Assembly: GCA_021775275.1 (NCBI GenBank)
Contig: JAJFIE010000366.1
Span: 1-9,224, forward strand
From: Rhodospirillales bacterium
GTDB lineage: Bacteria; Pseudomonadota; Alphaproteobacteria; Rhodospirillales; Casp-alpha2
Length of the DNA stretch: 9,224 nucleotides
Direction of reading: 5' to 3'
How positions within the stretch are numbered: the stretch's first letter is position 1; each line of letters begins with the position of its first letter. Positions 1-6,918 of this stretch are shown piece after piece. The notes beneath the pieces were generated by a model that was given only the letters and a program-made list of their open reading frames with translations, was not told the DNA's origin and ran no database searches. Both the position numbers and the translations under genes were made by a program.

Positions 1-1
1 C

Positions 2-1645
2 GAGACCCCTCTCAGCGGGACCACCGGGATCGGGCACACCCGCTGGGCTACGCACGGTGTTCCGAACGAGGAGAACGCCCACCCCCATGCGACAACCAAA
101 GTTGCGCTGGTTCACAACGGAATCATCGAGAATTATCAGGACATCAAGGTGGATATTGTCGCCGATGGCCGGAATCTGGCGTCTGATACAGATACCGAGG
201 TCGTCGCCCACCTGATTCACGCCAACATGGACAAGGGCCTCGATCCCATCGCCGCGACAGGGGCCGCGTTGAAAAAACTCGAAGGCGCGTTTGCATTGGG
301 GATCATCTTCGCCGGTCGCCATGATCTGATGATCGCCGCACGCGAAGGCACCCCACTGGCCATCGGTTATGGTGATGGTGAGATGTATCTCGGCTCTGAC
401 GCCATTGCTCTGGCCCATCTAACCAGCCGAATTCAATATCTGGAGGATGGTGACTGGGCCGTTATCACGCCCGAAGGTGCGACCATATACGACTCAAACG
501 ACAACGAAGTTCAGCGCGATATCATGCAATCGGCGATGTCCGGCGCAGCCATCGGCAAGGACGGCTATCGCCATTTCATGCTGAAGGAAATCTACGAGCA
601 ACCCCAGGTTATCGGCGACACCCTGCATTCCTACATCAACCCCGCCACCCGGCAGGTGACATTGCCGCTGTCGTTTGATGCCACATCGGTCAGCCGCATC
701 ACTATCATCGCCTGCGGCACGGCCTACCTGGCGGGTATGGTTGCCAAATACTGGTTGGAGACCGTGGCCCGGGTGCCGGTGGAAATCGATGTGGCATCTG
801 AATTCCGCTACCGCGCCGCCGATATGCCAAAGAACGGCGTGGCGCTGTTTATTTCGCAATCCGGCGAAACCATGGATACGCTGGCCTCATTGCGCTATGC
901 CCGCTCACAAGGCCAGCATATCGTCTCGGTGGTAAATACGCCGGAGAGCACCATCGCGCGGGAATCGGATGCCGTATTGCAAACCTACGCCGGACCCGAA
1001 ATCGGTGTCGCATCGACGAAGGCCTTCACGACTCAATTGACCGTGCTGGCCTGCCTGACCATCGCCGCGGCGCGAGAGCGGGGGGTCCTGGACCCGGGCG
1101 GTGAAGCACGCCTGATGATGGCGTTAACCGAAGTTCCTGCCCGCGCCGCCGAAGTACTGAACCATGACGAGCGCATTCAGGAGATCGCCGCCACGGTCGC
1201 GGAAGCACGGGACGTGTTGTACCTGGGCCGGGGCACCAATTACCCCATCGCGCTTGAAGGTGCGCTGAAGCTCAAGGAAATTTCCTACATTCACGCCGAG
1301 GGCTATGCGGCAGGGGAAATGAAACATGGCCCCATCGCACTGATCGATGAAACTGTGCCCGTGATTGTTATCGCGCCATCCGATGATCTGTTCGAAAAAA
1401 CCGCCTCCAACTTGCAGGAAGCCGTCGCGCGCGGCGGTCGGGTGGTGTTCTTTACCGATGACGCCGGGGCGGAAAAGTTGAGCGATCTGACCGCTGCGAC
1501 GATTGCACTTCCTGCCGTGGACCCGTTTGTCGCACCCATCCTGTACACCATACCCGTTCAGTTACTGGCCTATCATGTGGCCGTGATCAAGGGAACGGAT
1601 GTGGACCAGCCCCGCAACCTGGCAAAAAGCGTCACGGTCGAGTGA
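2..1645 (+). CDS. glmS: Glutamine--fructose-6-phosphate aminotransferase (isomerizing), 5'-truncated by the window edge
   Basis: GlmS makes glucosamine-6-phosphate from fructose-6-phosphate and glutamine in the cytoplasm. This is the first committed step towards UDP-GlcNAc for peptidoglycan and LPS. The reading frame is open from base 2, so 547 residues are visible. By comparison with the roughly 608-residue family, about 59 N-terminal residues, including the catalytic Cys1, lie upstream of the window. The glutaminase domain shows HTRWATHG, VHNGIIENY and TDTEVVAHL. Two SIS sugar-isomerase domains follow, with ACGTAYLAG (near base 710), SQSGETMDTL (near 855), ASTKAFTTQ (near 1012) and EGYAAGEMKHGPIAL (near 1300). 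The C-terminus PRNLAKSVTVE is the usual GlmS ending. An ATG at base 149 opens a long frame but is internal, because homologous sequence continues upstream of it. The gene converges with the lipoprotein gene, leaving 62 bases between stops. Identification is essentially certain. Confidence 0.97.
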   Translation, partial: ETPLSGTTGIGHTRWATHGVPNEENAHPHATTKVALVHNGIIENYQDIKVDIVADGRNLASDTDTEVVAHLIHANMDKGLDPIAATGAALKKLEGAFALGIIFAGRHDLMIAAREGTPLAIGYGDGEMYLGSDAIALAHLTSRIQYLEDGDWAVITPEGATIYDSNDNEVQRDIMQSAMSGAAIGKDGYRHFMLKEIYEQPQVIGDTLHSYINPATRQVTLPLSFDATSVSRITIIACGTAYLAGMVAKYWLETVARVPVEIDVASEFRYRAADMPKNGVALFISQSGETMDTLASLRYARSQGQHIVSVVNTPESTIARESDAVLQTYAGPEIGVASTKAFTTQLTVLACLTIAAARERGVLDPGGEARLMMALTEVPARAAEVLNHDERIQEIAATVAEARDVLYLGRGTNYPIALEGALKLKEISYIHAEGYAAGEMKHGPIALIDETVPVIVIAPSDDLFEKTASNLQEAVARGGRVVFFTDDAGAEKLSDLTAATIALPAVDPFVAPILYTIPVQLLAYHVAVIKGTDVDQPRNLAKSVTVE

Positions 1646-1707
1646 TTTGATCGGAAGGGGGGGGCAGAGTTATCGCGCCCTCCTGACACCATACCTTGTC
1701 GGACGAA

Positions 1708-2286
1708 TTACTGCTCCGACAGAAGTTGATTTCGCAACTGTCGGGCGCGTGTCAGGACAGCATCTTCGATTTTGGTCGCCGTCCCCTGGGGTATTTCCGC
1801 ATCCCGCCAGATCTGTTGATCGAGAACCTGCCGGAAGACAGCGACACGAACGCCGTCGGCCCGCAACTGGGTGCCCAGAATGTAAACATTCATCTTGAAA
1901 CGCTCGTTGGGGGAATCCTTGGATGCGCGCCAGTCGGTGAGGATCACGCCGCCAAATGCATCAGCCGTCGTGATTGGCATGAAGGAGATTGTGTCCAGTG
2001 TGGCGCGCCATAGATAGGTGTTAACACCAATGCCGCCACTGCCACCGGAATTTCCCTTGTCAGAATTACCGAACAGTCCGCCCTCGCCAAAAAGGCCTCC
2101 CTCTTGCCTTTGACCAACAGTACCCAGCGCATTTTCCCCGGGGCGATCATGTTGCATCTGCCCATCCGCGCCCTCTGGAATACTCTTTTCTGTCGTGTTC
2201 ACGCCACCGCCAGAACACCCCGTTGCCAAAAGAAGGACGGCGGAAATCACAAAGACGGTATGGAAACCCGAACGAATTCTCGACAA
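1708..2286 (-). CDS. DUF3576-like outer-membrane lipoprotein, TTG start
   Basis: This encodes a predicted 192-residue lipoprotein. The N-terminus is MSRIRS, then a hydrophobic stretch, then a lipobox-like LATGC, so Cys24 should be lipidated after export. Residues 25-88 form a polar, Gly-rich linker with a tandem GGLFG motif (about 63-73). From residue 89 (VNTYLWRATLDTISFMP, then FGGVILTDW and NERFKMNVYILG) the sequence resembles the DUF3576 family, whose function is unknown to me. I chose the TTG at 2286 because GAGGAGA precedes it by 7 bases and it places the signal peptide at the N-terminus. The in-frame extension upstream would overlap the preceding gene and bury the signal peptide. It starts 43 bases after the TPR-sulfotransferase stop and is probably cotranscribed with it. 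Whether it takes part in sulfation or is just a neighbour cannot be told. Confidence 0.85.
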   Translation of the reverse strand: MSRIRSGFHTVFVISAVLLLATGCSGGGVNTTEKSIPEGADGQMQHDRPGENALGTVGQRQEGGLFGEGGLFGNSDKGNSGGSGGIGVNTYLWRATLDTISFMPITTADAFGGVILTDWRASKDSPNERFKMNVYILGTQLRADGVRVAVFRQVLDQQIWRDAEIPQGTATKIEDAVLTRARQLRNQLLSEQ

Positions 2287-2293
2287 GCTGTCT

Positions 2294-2300
2294 TCTCCTC
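2294..2300 (-). promoter_or_regulatory. Ribosome binding site deciding the TTG start of the lipoprotein
   Basis: On the minus strand the sequence GAGGAGA lies 7 bases before the TTG at 2286. It is the best Shine-Dalgarno match in the neighbourhood, and no ATG in the same frame lies nearby. It is the main reason for starting the lipoprotein here, together with the signal peptide that follows. Confidence 0.75.
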
Positions 2301-2329
2301 TATCCGCCAGAAGCAAAAAAACGATAATT

Positions 2330-4141
2330 TTAAATTTGACCAAGCTCGCGCAACAGCGGCGCCAAATGCGCCTCGTATCGACGCCAGCGATCAACAGACC
2401 CACTGTATATCGGCTTTCGCACTTGCGCAACGCTTGCTGTCATCACCGTATGTTGATTTGCGCCAGTCTCCAGAAAGCTTTCATCCCAATCAAGGTCACA
2501 AAAATCCGTATAGGCCCTTATTTGTTCTTCCGGAGACGAAACAACCTCTTCGTAGATAAGGTCATACACGGGGACCGGCAACACGTGACGCCAATGCGCC
2601 ATGATTTCCCGGTACAGGTTATGGACTTTACCAAGCATTACCAAATCGTAAGAAAATTTCTGCGAATGCAGGATGAAGTAGTTTATGTAGCATGACAGGC
2701 AGGTATCGACCGGATTCCGGACGCAGTGGATGAACTTGGCGCGTGGAAAGATAGTCGCCAGGAACCCAAGCCACATATAATTGCGGGGCGTCTTATCGAC
2801 AAAACAAACCCTGTCTTTCAGAACAGTCCCGACGTGTTCGTGATATCGGGTCGCAATCTTCCGGATTGTCGCAAGATCAAGCGCCGCCGCCCTGGTGGTT
2901 AATTGCGCAGGGTTGTCAGAAAACGAGAAAACCTTTTCAAAGATGTCTTCAATTTCCGACCGTTCGCCACCGGGAAGAACCATTGTGGATCGCGCCAGAA
3001 TATGCTCGCCCAACGTCGTCCCGGAACGTGGCATGCCGAAGACAAACACCAATCCTTCGCCCGCCCTGTCGTTCCCTACTGGTGAACGCTGAATAAATTT
3101 CGACTTTTTCGCAAAAAATTCCTCGTCGAAGGCGTCAATAATAGCCTGTGTGCGGTGCGTATAGTATTCCTCCGGCATGGGAAAACGTTGCCATATGGCT
3201 TTGTTTGCCCGGTCATAATACTCGAACGCTGCATCGTACAGTTTCAACTGGCTCGCCAGTTTACCTGCGGCAAAGCCCAAATTAGCCCAATCATCGAAGG
3301 GGATGCCTTCCACATCGATCGCCGTCTTTACATTTTCATAGACCTCCTTGGTAGACAGTGACGCCGCGTCACTTTCACCAACCAAATGCGCCCAGACAAT
3401 GTTCGCCCCGGCCAGACCGGGTTGCAGGGTTAACGCCTTTTCTATGGATGCAATGGCCTCATCCATTTGCCCGCGGTTCATCAGAGCAACCCCGCGCAAC
3501 GAATAGGTTTCCGCACTGTTTGGGTCAGCACTCAATGCTTTACGCCACTCCTGCTCCGCACCCTCCCAGTCACCGGCCACCGACCTGATCATGCCAAGTT
3601 TGGTCAGTGCATTCACATTGTCCGGCATCTCTTTTTTGATCATTGTGAAAAGTTCACGCGCACGCGGCAGTTCGTTTTGGCGCATCAGTTCTTCGCCAAG
3701 CTCCTCAAGGATTTTCAATGACGCGCGCCCATTCATCCTGACGGCCCGCAAACAGTTCAGCGCTTCATCGTGATTTCCCATATGACGGAGCAGTATTCCC
3801 AGGTTGCCAATGATTTCCATGTTGGAGGGCGATAATTCAAGCGCCTTGTAGAATGTCGCTTCGGCCTGGGTGTATTGATGCATCATGAACATCAAAACAC
3901 CCAGGGCATTGAGATAGTCCGGCGCCGTCGGTTTTATAGCGACGGCCTGCTCAAGACTCTTCCGGGCTTTTTCAAAGTTGCCCTCTCGCATATAAACATG
4001 GCCGAGCATGAATAATCCGTCCGCATTGCCGGGATGGGCCTTCAGTAGTTTTTGCAGGAGTGCTCTGGCCGATGGGAGGTCACCCTGAGCAAGAGTTTCC
4101 CGAGCTTTCTCGATTTGCTCGGTTTCATTTTTTCTGGACAT
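2330..4141 (-). CDS. TPR-repeat sulfotransferase fusion protein (second of the tandem pair)
   Basis: A 603-residue protein combining an N-terminal tetratricopeptide array with a C-terminal PAPS-dependent sulfotransferase domain (Sulfotransfer_3 type). TPR-like helices run from about residue 5 to 245, for example ALLQKLLKAHPGNADGLFML and QAEATFYKALELSPSNMEII. A further helical stretch reaches about 345. The sulfotransferase domain begins near 363. It shows FGMPRSGTTLGEHIL (368-382), which matches the 5'-phosphosulfate loop, then DKTPRNYMWLGF (449-460), and HCVRNPVDTCLSCY (472-485), which matches the 3'-phosphate site with Arg and Ser. A conserved tail, VRKPIYSG with DRWRRYE, follows. No signal peptide or membrane segment is seen, so it is probably cytoplasmic. 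The TPRs may recruit an acceptor or partner. The start is uncertain: the ATG at 4141 lacks a clear Shine-Dalgarno. A TTG at 4189 would overlap the upstream gene and add 16 unlike residues. Acceptor unknown. Confidence 0.9.
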   Translation of the reverse strand: MSRKNETEQIEKARETLAQGDLPSARALLQKLLKAHPGNADGLFMLGHVYMREGNFEKARKSLEQAVAIKPTAPDYLNALGVLMFMMHQYTQAEATFYKALELSPSNMEIIGNLGILLRHMGNHDEALNCLRAVRMNGRASLKILEELGEELMRQNELPRARELFTMIKKEMPDNVNALTKLGMIRSVAGDWEGAEQEWRKALSADPNSAETYSLRGVALMNRGQMDEAIASIEKALTLQPGLAGANIVWAHLVGESDAASLSTKEVYENVKTAIDVEGIPFDDWANLGFAAGKLASQLKLYDAAFEYYDRANKAIWQRFPMPEEYYTHRTQAIIDAFDEEFFAKKSKFIQRSPVGNDRAGEGLVFVFGMPRSGTTLGEHILARSTMVLPGGERSEIEDIFEKVFSFSDNPAQLTTRAAALDLATIRKIATRYHEHVGTVLKDRVCFVDKTPRNYMWLGFLATIFPRAKFIHCVRNPVDTCLSCYINYFILHSQKFSYDLVMLGKVHNLYREIMAHWRHVLPVPVYDLIYEEVVSSPEEQIRAYTDFCDLDWDESFLETGANQHTVMTASVAQVRKPIYSGSVDRWRRYEAHLAPLLRELGQI

Positions 4142-4178
4142 GCTATGACTCAAAGGAATGCAAAAAGGGGGTAAATGA

Positions 4179-5843
4179 TTACTCGACAATACCCTCAGAA
4201 CGCATCAGATCAAGCAACGGCGTCAGATGCTGTTCGTAGTTCCGCCATCGTTCCATGGAGCCACGGAATATCGGTTGACGAACCTGCCAGTCACTCGGTG
4301 TTGAGACCTGTCGTTCCGTCTTATGATAATTCAGACACTTATCATCCCATGGTATTTCACAATACCGCAATAGATCACGGGTAACCGCTTCCTGATTATT
4401 AATCAGTTCCTCATAATAGAGATCAAATATGGGCACCGGTGAATGTTCGCGCCAATGCGTCATCAGTTTTTGATAGCCGATATACTCCCGACCAATCGCC
4501 AGCAAATCCTCTGTAAACGGAAAATTTGTCGAAAAGTCTGTGAAATAGATCGACAGGATGGTGTCCAAGGGATTACGGCGGCAGTGTACGATCTTCACAT
4601 CGGGCAGAACCTGCGTGATCAGTCCCAGATATAAAAAATTGAAAGGCGTTTTGTCGGTAACGAAGCGTTTGTGATCTCCTGAATTCGATTTCCTGGATGA
4701 CTTTTTGTGTGATTTTCCGGTTTTGAATTCTTTGAAAAAACCTCGCCGTATCCGGGTCAGAATATCAGTTTCAACATCTGGCATTCGTTGCGGATAATCC
4801 GGAATTCGCACGATGCCGTCATCTTTTTGTCGTCCCGCCCGGTCACGAAAAAACTGCAACTCCCCGCCACCTTCAACGGCGGGGTGAGAGGCAAGAATCT
4901 GTTCCGCCAATGTCGTTCCGGAACGGGGCATGCCGAGCACCATGACAGGAACCGGTTCTCCCTGTTGGACGACCGCCTCCGGCAAAGACGAGAACGTATC
5001 GCGGTTAAATGCCGCCGCCACACTGTTCATCAAATCACAATCTGCTTTCCAGGCGTCCGGGTCCTGCCGATCACTTTTGGCGACGGTGAAGTACCCGAAT
5101 GCATCATCGAACTGTCCGGCGGCATCACAGAATTTCCCCAATGCCAATGCTGCGTGGCGCTTTGCATTGGGCCCAAGTTGAGCCGAGTCGACCAGCGTTT
5201 TCAATCGATCCATTGTATCGGGGTCGTCGATAGATTTTCTGGTTTGCGCCAACCCGTGCCAAGCCTCGGCAGCAGCAGGGTCCATGGAAACTGCGCGCTC
5301 GAAGCATTCTGCAGCATTTTCAAACTGGCCGATTTCCCGGTACACGATTCCCATATTATTGACCGGACCAGGATGCTCGGGGTCCAGCTCGGCGGCTTTC
5401 CTGAACGATGCAATTGCCTCTTGATACTTACCCAGATGGCGGAAGACCATGCCCAGTCCATTATGTGCTTCGGCTTCATTCGGATTAAGTTTGATGGATT
5501 TCTTCAGGTATCGTTGCGCCTCGGCCCATCGTTCTTTTTGTTTCAGTAAAATTCCATACAACGCGAGACACGCCGAATGTTGCGGCGCTACTTTCAGAAC
5601 GGATTTATAGAGCGCTTCCGCCTGCTCGAGATTGCCCGACATGTGCTGTGCACGGGCCGCTGACATCTTTTGATCCAGGGTTTGGGCTGGTGGCGCATGA
5701 AAGCCGACCCCCGCATTATTCAGAAGCGACGACGCCACGCCACCACCTTGTGTTTGATGGGCGGCCTGTAACGCCTCGAAGCTGCCGGGCCGGGCCTGTG
5801 GAACCTTTTGCGACAGTTTGGTTTTTTTATTTTTTCCCGTCAT
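4179..5843 (-). CDS. TPR-repeat sulfotransferase fusion protein (first of the tandem pair)
   Basis: A 554-residue protein with a basic, disordered-looking N-terminus (residues 1-60, rich in Lys, Gln and Gly). TPR repeats follow at about 62-200, for example NLEQAEALYKSVLKVAPQHS, RYLKKSIKLNPNEAEAHNGL and SFRKAAELDPEHPGPVNNMG, with more helices to about 260. The C-terminal Sulfotransfer_3-type domain has VLGMPRSGTTLAEQIL (302-317) for the 5'-phosphosulfate of PAPS, VTDKTPFNFLYLGL (395-408), and HCRRNPLDTILSIYF (420-434) for the 3'-phosphate. Its tail, VRQPIFRG with ERWRNYEQHLTPLL, matches the tandem neighbour, so the two are divergent paralogues. A Lys/Ser-rich insertion at about 371-392 is absent from the neighbour. 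The ATG at 5843 has only a weak GTGAG-like sequence before it. It follows the stand-alone sulfotransferase by 74 bases, and the next gene begins 37 bases after its stop. Probably cytoplasmic; acceptor unknown. Confidence 0.92.
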   Translation of the reverse strand: MTGKNKKTKLSQKVPQARPGSFEALQAAHQTQGGGVASSLLNNAGVGFHAPPAQTLDQKMSAARAQHMSGNLEQAEALYKSVLKVAPQHSACLALYGILLKQKERWAEAQRYLKKSIKLNPNEAEAHNGLGMVFRHLGKYQEAIASFRKAAELDPEHPGPVNNMGIVYREIGQFENAAECFERAVSMDPAAAEAWHGLAQTRKSIDDPDTMDRLKTLVDSAQLGPNAKRHAALALGKFCDAAGQFDDAFGYFTVAKSDRQDPDAWKADCDLMNSVAAAFNRDTFSSLPEAVVQQGEPVPVMVLGMPRSGTTLAEQILASHPAVEGGGELQFFRDRAGRQKDDGIVRIPDYPQRMPDVETDILTRIRRGFFKEFKTGKSHKKSSRKSNSGDHKRFVTDKTPFNFLYLGLITQVLPDVKIVHCRRNPLDTILSIYFTDFSTNFPFTEDLLAIGREYIGYQKLMTHWREHSPVPIFDLYYEELINNQEAVTRDLLRYCEIPWDDKCLNYHKTERQVSTPSDWQVRQPIFRGSMERWRNYEQHLTPLLDLMRSEGIVE

Positions 5844-5880
5844 AACTCACTGAATCCAAGCCAGAGAATCTCACCGCGTA

Positions 5881-5909
5881 TGTATACAGAATATGGTCCG
5901 GTCTGACAG
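5881..5909 (-). promoter_or_regulatory. Possible internal promoter between the sulfotransferase genes
   Basis: On the minus strand, CTGTCA (5904-5909) and TATACA (5881-5886) are separated by 17 bases. Each matches the sigma-70 consensus at four of six positions. The site lies in the 74-base gap upstream of the first TPR-sulfotransferase and could let the TPR pair and lipoprotein be expressed apart from the stand-alone sulfotransferase. Matches this weak arise often by chance. Confidence 0.3.
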
Positions 5910-5917
5910 GTGCTGTT

Positions 5918-6763
5918 TTAAACGATAGAACCATCTTTACGCAAATAACCCAGTTTCTGCATGACGTCCCCATGATGAGAGAGGATTTTATCGACCTGGC
6001 TGTTCGACAGGTCGTTCCGCCACCCGCCCTTGCTTCCCGTCCGGAAAAATCGACCGCTGTGGGGTGATTTTTCTGAAAATCCGGATTGCGCTTCCTGGCG
6101 TTGCAGCGAGTCGAACCGGGCAAACTCGAGAGCCCTGTTGACCCTTTCGGGTTCGTTTTCCAGTTTCAGGAACTGTAGCACCATGCCAAACGCCCGACGT
6201 GTATCAGCAAGCATGTCCTCGTATCGGAGAATTATACGATACAGGTCGCCGCTATCCAGCCATGACAAAACATGCCGACTCCATGCGCCCAGATACTGGG
6301 GTACCGTCTCATCATTGCCACCAATGATGTGGCCTTTGAAGTGAGAAGCTTCAATCGCCTGATCGATGGTGAGCCCGTAATGGTCGGCAAAAGAAACCAC
6401 CATATCCAGTGGATTGCGAACCATGTAAATCGCGCCCCTGGTGACATCCTTCGCGATTGCGGGCGCGCCATCCAGAAAGGTGTAACTCGCGTGGGATTTT
6501 ACGAGAAGCGTATCCGCCACCTCGCCCGCCATGTACCTCTGTACCTTCGTGCGGTACTTCTTTAACTGTCGAAGGCTGCAATTGCTCATATCACGGCCGA
6601 GACATTCTGAATAGGGCTGTGCGTTCATGTCACCAACGCAAAATTCCTCCAGCCGGTCCAAAGGAAGTGGCTGGGACTCATTATTGAGGTAATTCGCCAA
6701 AAGAACACGGAGCCACGTGTTTCCTGATTTCGGATACGAAGCGATCCACACGATATTTCCCAC
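5918..6763 (-). CDS. Stand-alone PAPS-dependent sulfotransferase (Sulfotransfer_1 type), GTG start
   Basis: A 281-residue sulfotransferase of the classical cytosolic/carbohydrate type, expected to move sulfate from PAPS to a hydroxyl or amine on an unknown acceptor. It opens with VWIASYPKSGNTWLRVLLA: YPKSGNTWLR (residues 10-19) is the 5'-phosphosulfate loop. VKSHASY places His91 where the family's catalytic base sits. VRNPLDMVVSF (115-125) is the 3'-phosphate motif, with Arg116 and Ser124. FRTGSKGGWRND (240-251) corresponds to the family's RKGxxGDWKN loop near PAPS. All key elements are intact and length is normal. The GTG at 6763 is chosen because the next in-frame ATG (residue 46) would delete the PAPS loop, and GGGAG lies 10 bases upstream. 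It is first in the run of four minus-strand genes and sits downstream of the porin terminator, so a promoter should lie within 6764-6863. I found no convincing one. Confidence 0.92.
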   Translation of the reverse strand: MGNIVWIASYPKSGNTWLRVLLANYLNNESQPLPLDRLEEFCVGDMNAQPYSECLGRDMSNCSLRQLKKYRTKVQRYMAGEVADTLLVKSHASYTFLDGAPAIAKDVTRGAIYMVRNPLDMVVSFADHYGLTIDQAIEASHFKGHIIGGNDETVPQYLGAWSRHVLSWLDSGDLYRIILRYEDMLADTRRAFGMVLQFLKLENEPERVNRALEFARFDSLQRQEAQSGFSEKSPHSGRFFRTGSKGGWRNDLSNSQVDKILSHHGDVMQKLGYLRKDGSIV

Positions 6764-6773
6764 GGGAATCGAA

Positions 6774-6778
6774 CTCCC
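6774..6778 (-). promoter_or_regulatory. Ribosome binding site for the GTG-started sulfotransferase
   Basis: GGGAG on the minus strand lies 10 bases before the GTG at 6763. It supports this start over internal ATG codons, all of which would remove the PAPS-binding loop. The spacing is a little long but workable. Confidence 0.6.
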
Positions 6779-6828
6779 TACCCCATCCGGTCACAGACAC
6801 AGTTCAGCGCCGTTTGAAGTGTATCTGG

Positions 6829-6842
6829 ATTGGTCATTGGTC
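6829..6842. repeat. Tandem heptamer ATTGGTC x2 upstream of the sulfotransferase operon
   Basis: Two exact adjacent copies of ATTGGTC (plus strand) lie 66-79 bases upstream of the first sulfotransferase gene, between it and the porin terminator. Direct heptamers near a promoter can be activator half-sites, but two copies this short may be chance. Confidence 0.35.
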
Positions 6843-6863
6843 AGGTTCGGCAATGATACAAAG

Positions 6864-6891
6864 AAAAAGGGAGCGGCATGCCGCTCCCTTT
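6864..6891 (-). terminator. Intrinsic terminator of the porin gene
   Basis: A perfect 8-bp stem GGGAGCGG/CCGCTCCC with a CATG loop (6869-6888) is followed on the minus strand by five T's (6864-6868) and then CTTTG. It starts 27 bases after the porin stop, as expected for a rho-independent terminator. The A/T flanks extend the pairing. It separates the porin from the sulfotransferase operon. In the plus direction there is only a short T3, so it should work mainly on the minus strand. Confidence 0.92.
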
Positions 6892-6918
6892 CCCGTCATT
6901 AAGTCCGGTGTACGTGTA

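Noticed and set aside
1657..1684. Possible hairpin between the convergent glmS and lipoprotein stops (G8 run against CCCTCCT)
   Set aside because: The stem needs a wobble pair and a long loop, and neither strand has a T-run after it, so I cannot call it an intrinsic terminator.
1599..1898. 99-codon plus-strand frame across the end of glmS and the lipoprotein gene
   Set aside because: It starts inside glmS in another frame, has no RBS or motif, and overlaps two well-supported genes.
4142..4189. 16-residue N-terminal extension of the second TPR-sulfotransferase from a TTG at 4189
   Set aside because: The extra residues are Pro/His/Cys-rich and unlike TPR sequence, and the TTG has a GAGGG only 2 bases away, too close to work well. 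The ATG at 4141 begins just before the first TPR, although its own RBS is weak.
4788..5549. A 253-codon open frame on the plus strand, antisense to the first TPR-sulfotransferase
   Set aside because: Same-register shadow of the real gene; no RBS or recognisable motif, and the opposite strand has clear TPR and sulfotransferase motifs.
6764..6778. tRNA T-arm-like sequence (AGTTCGATTCC on the minus strand) before the stand-alone sulfotransferase
   Set aside because: The flanking bases do not form a 5-bp T stem, and no acceptor, D or anticodon arms fit around it. It overlaps the RBS and is probably coincidence.
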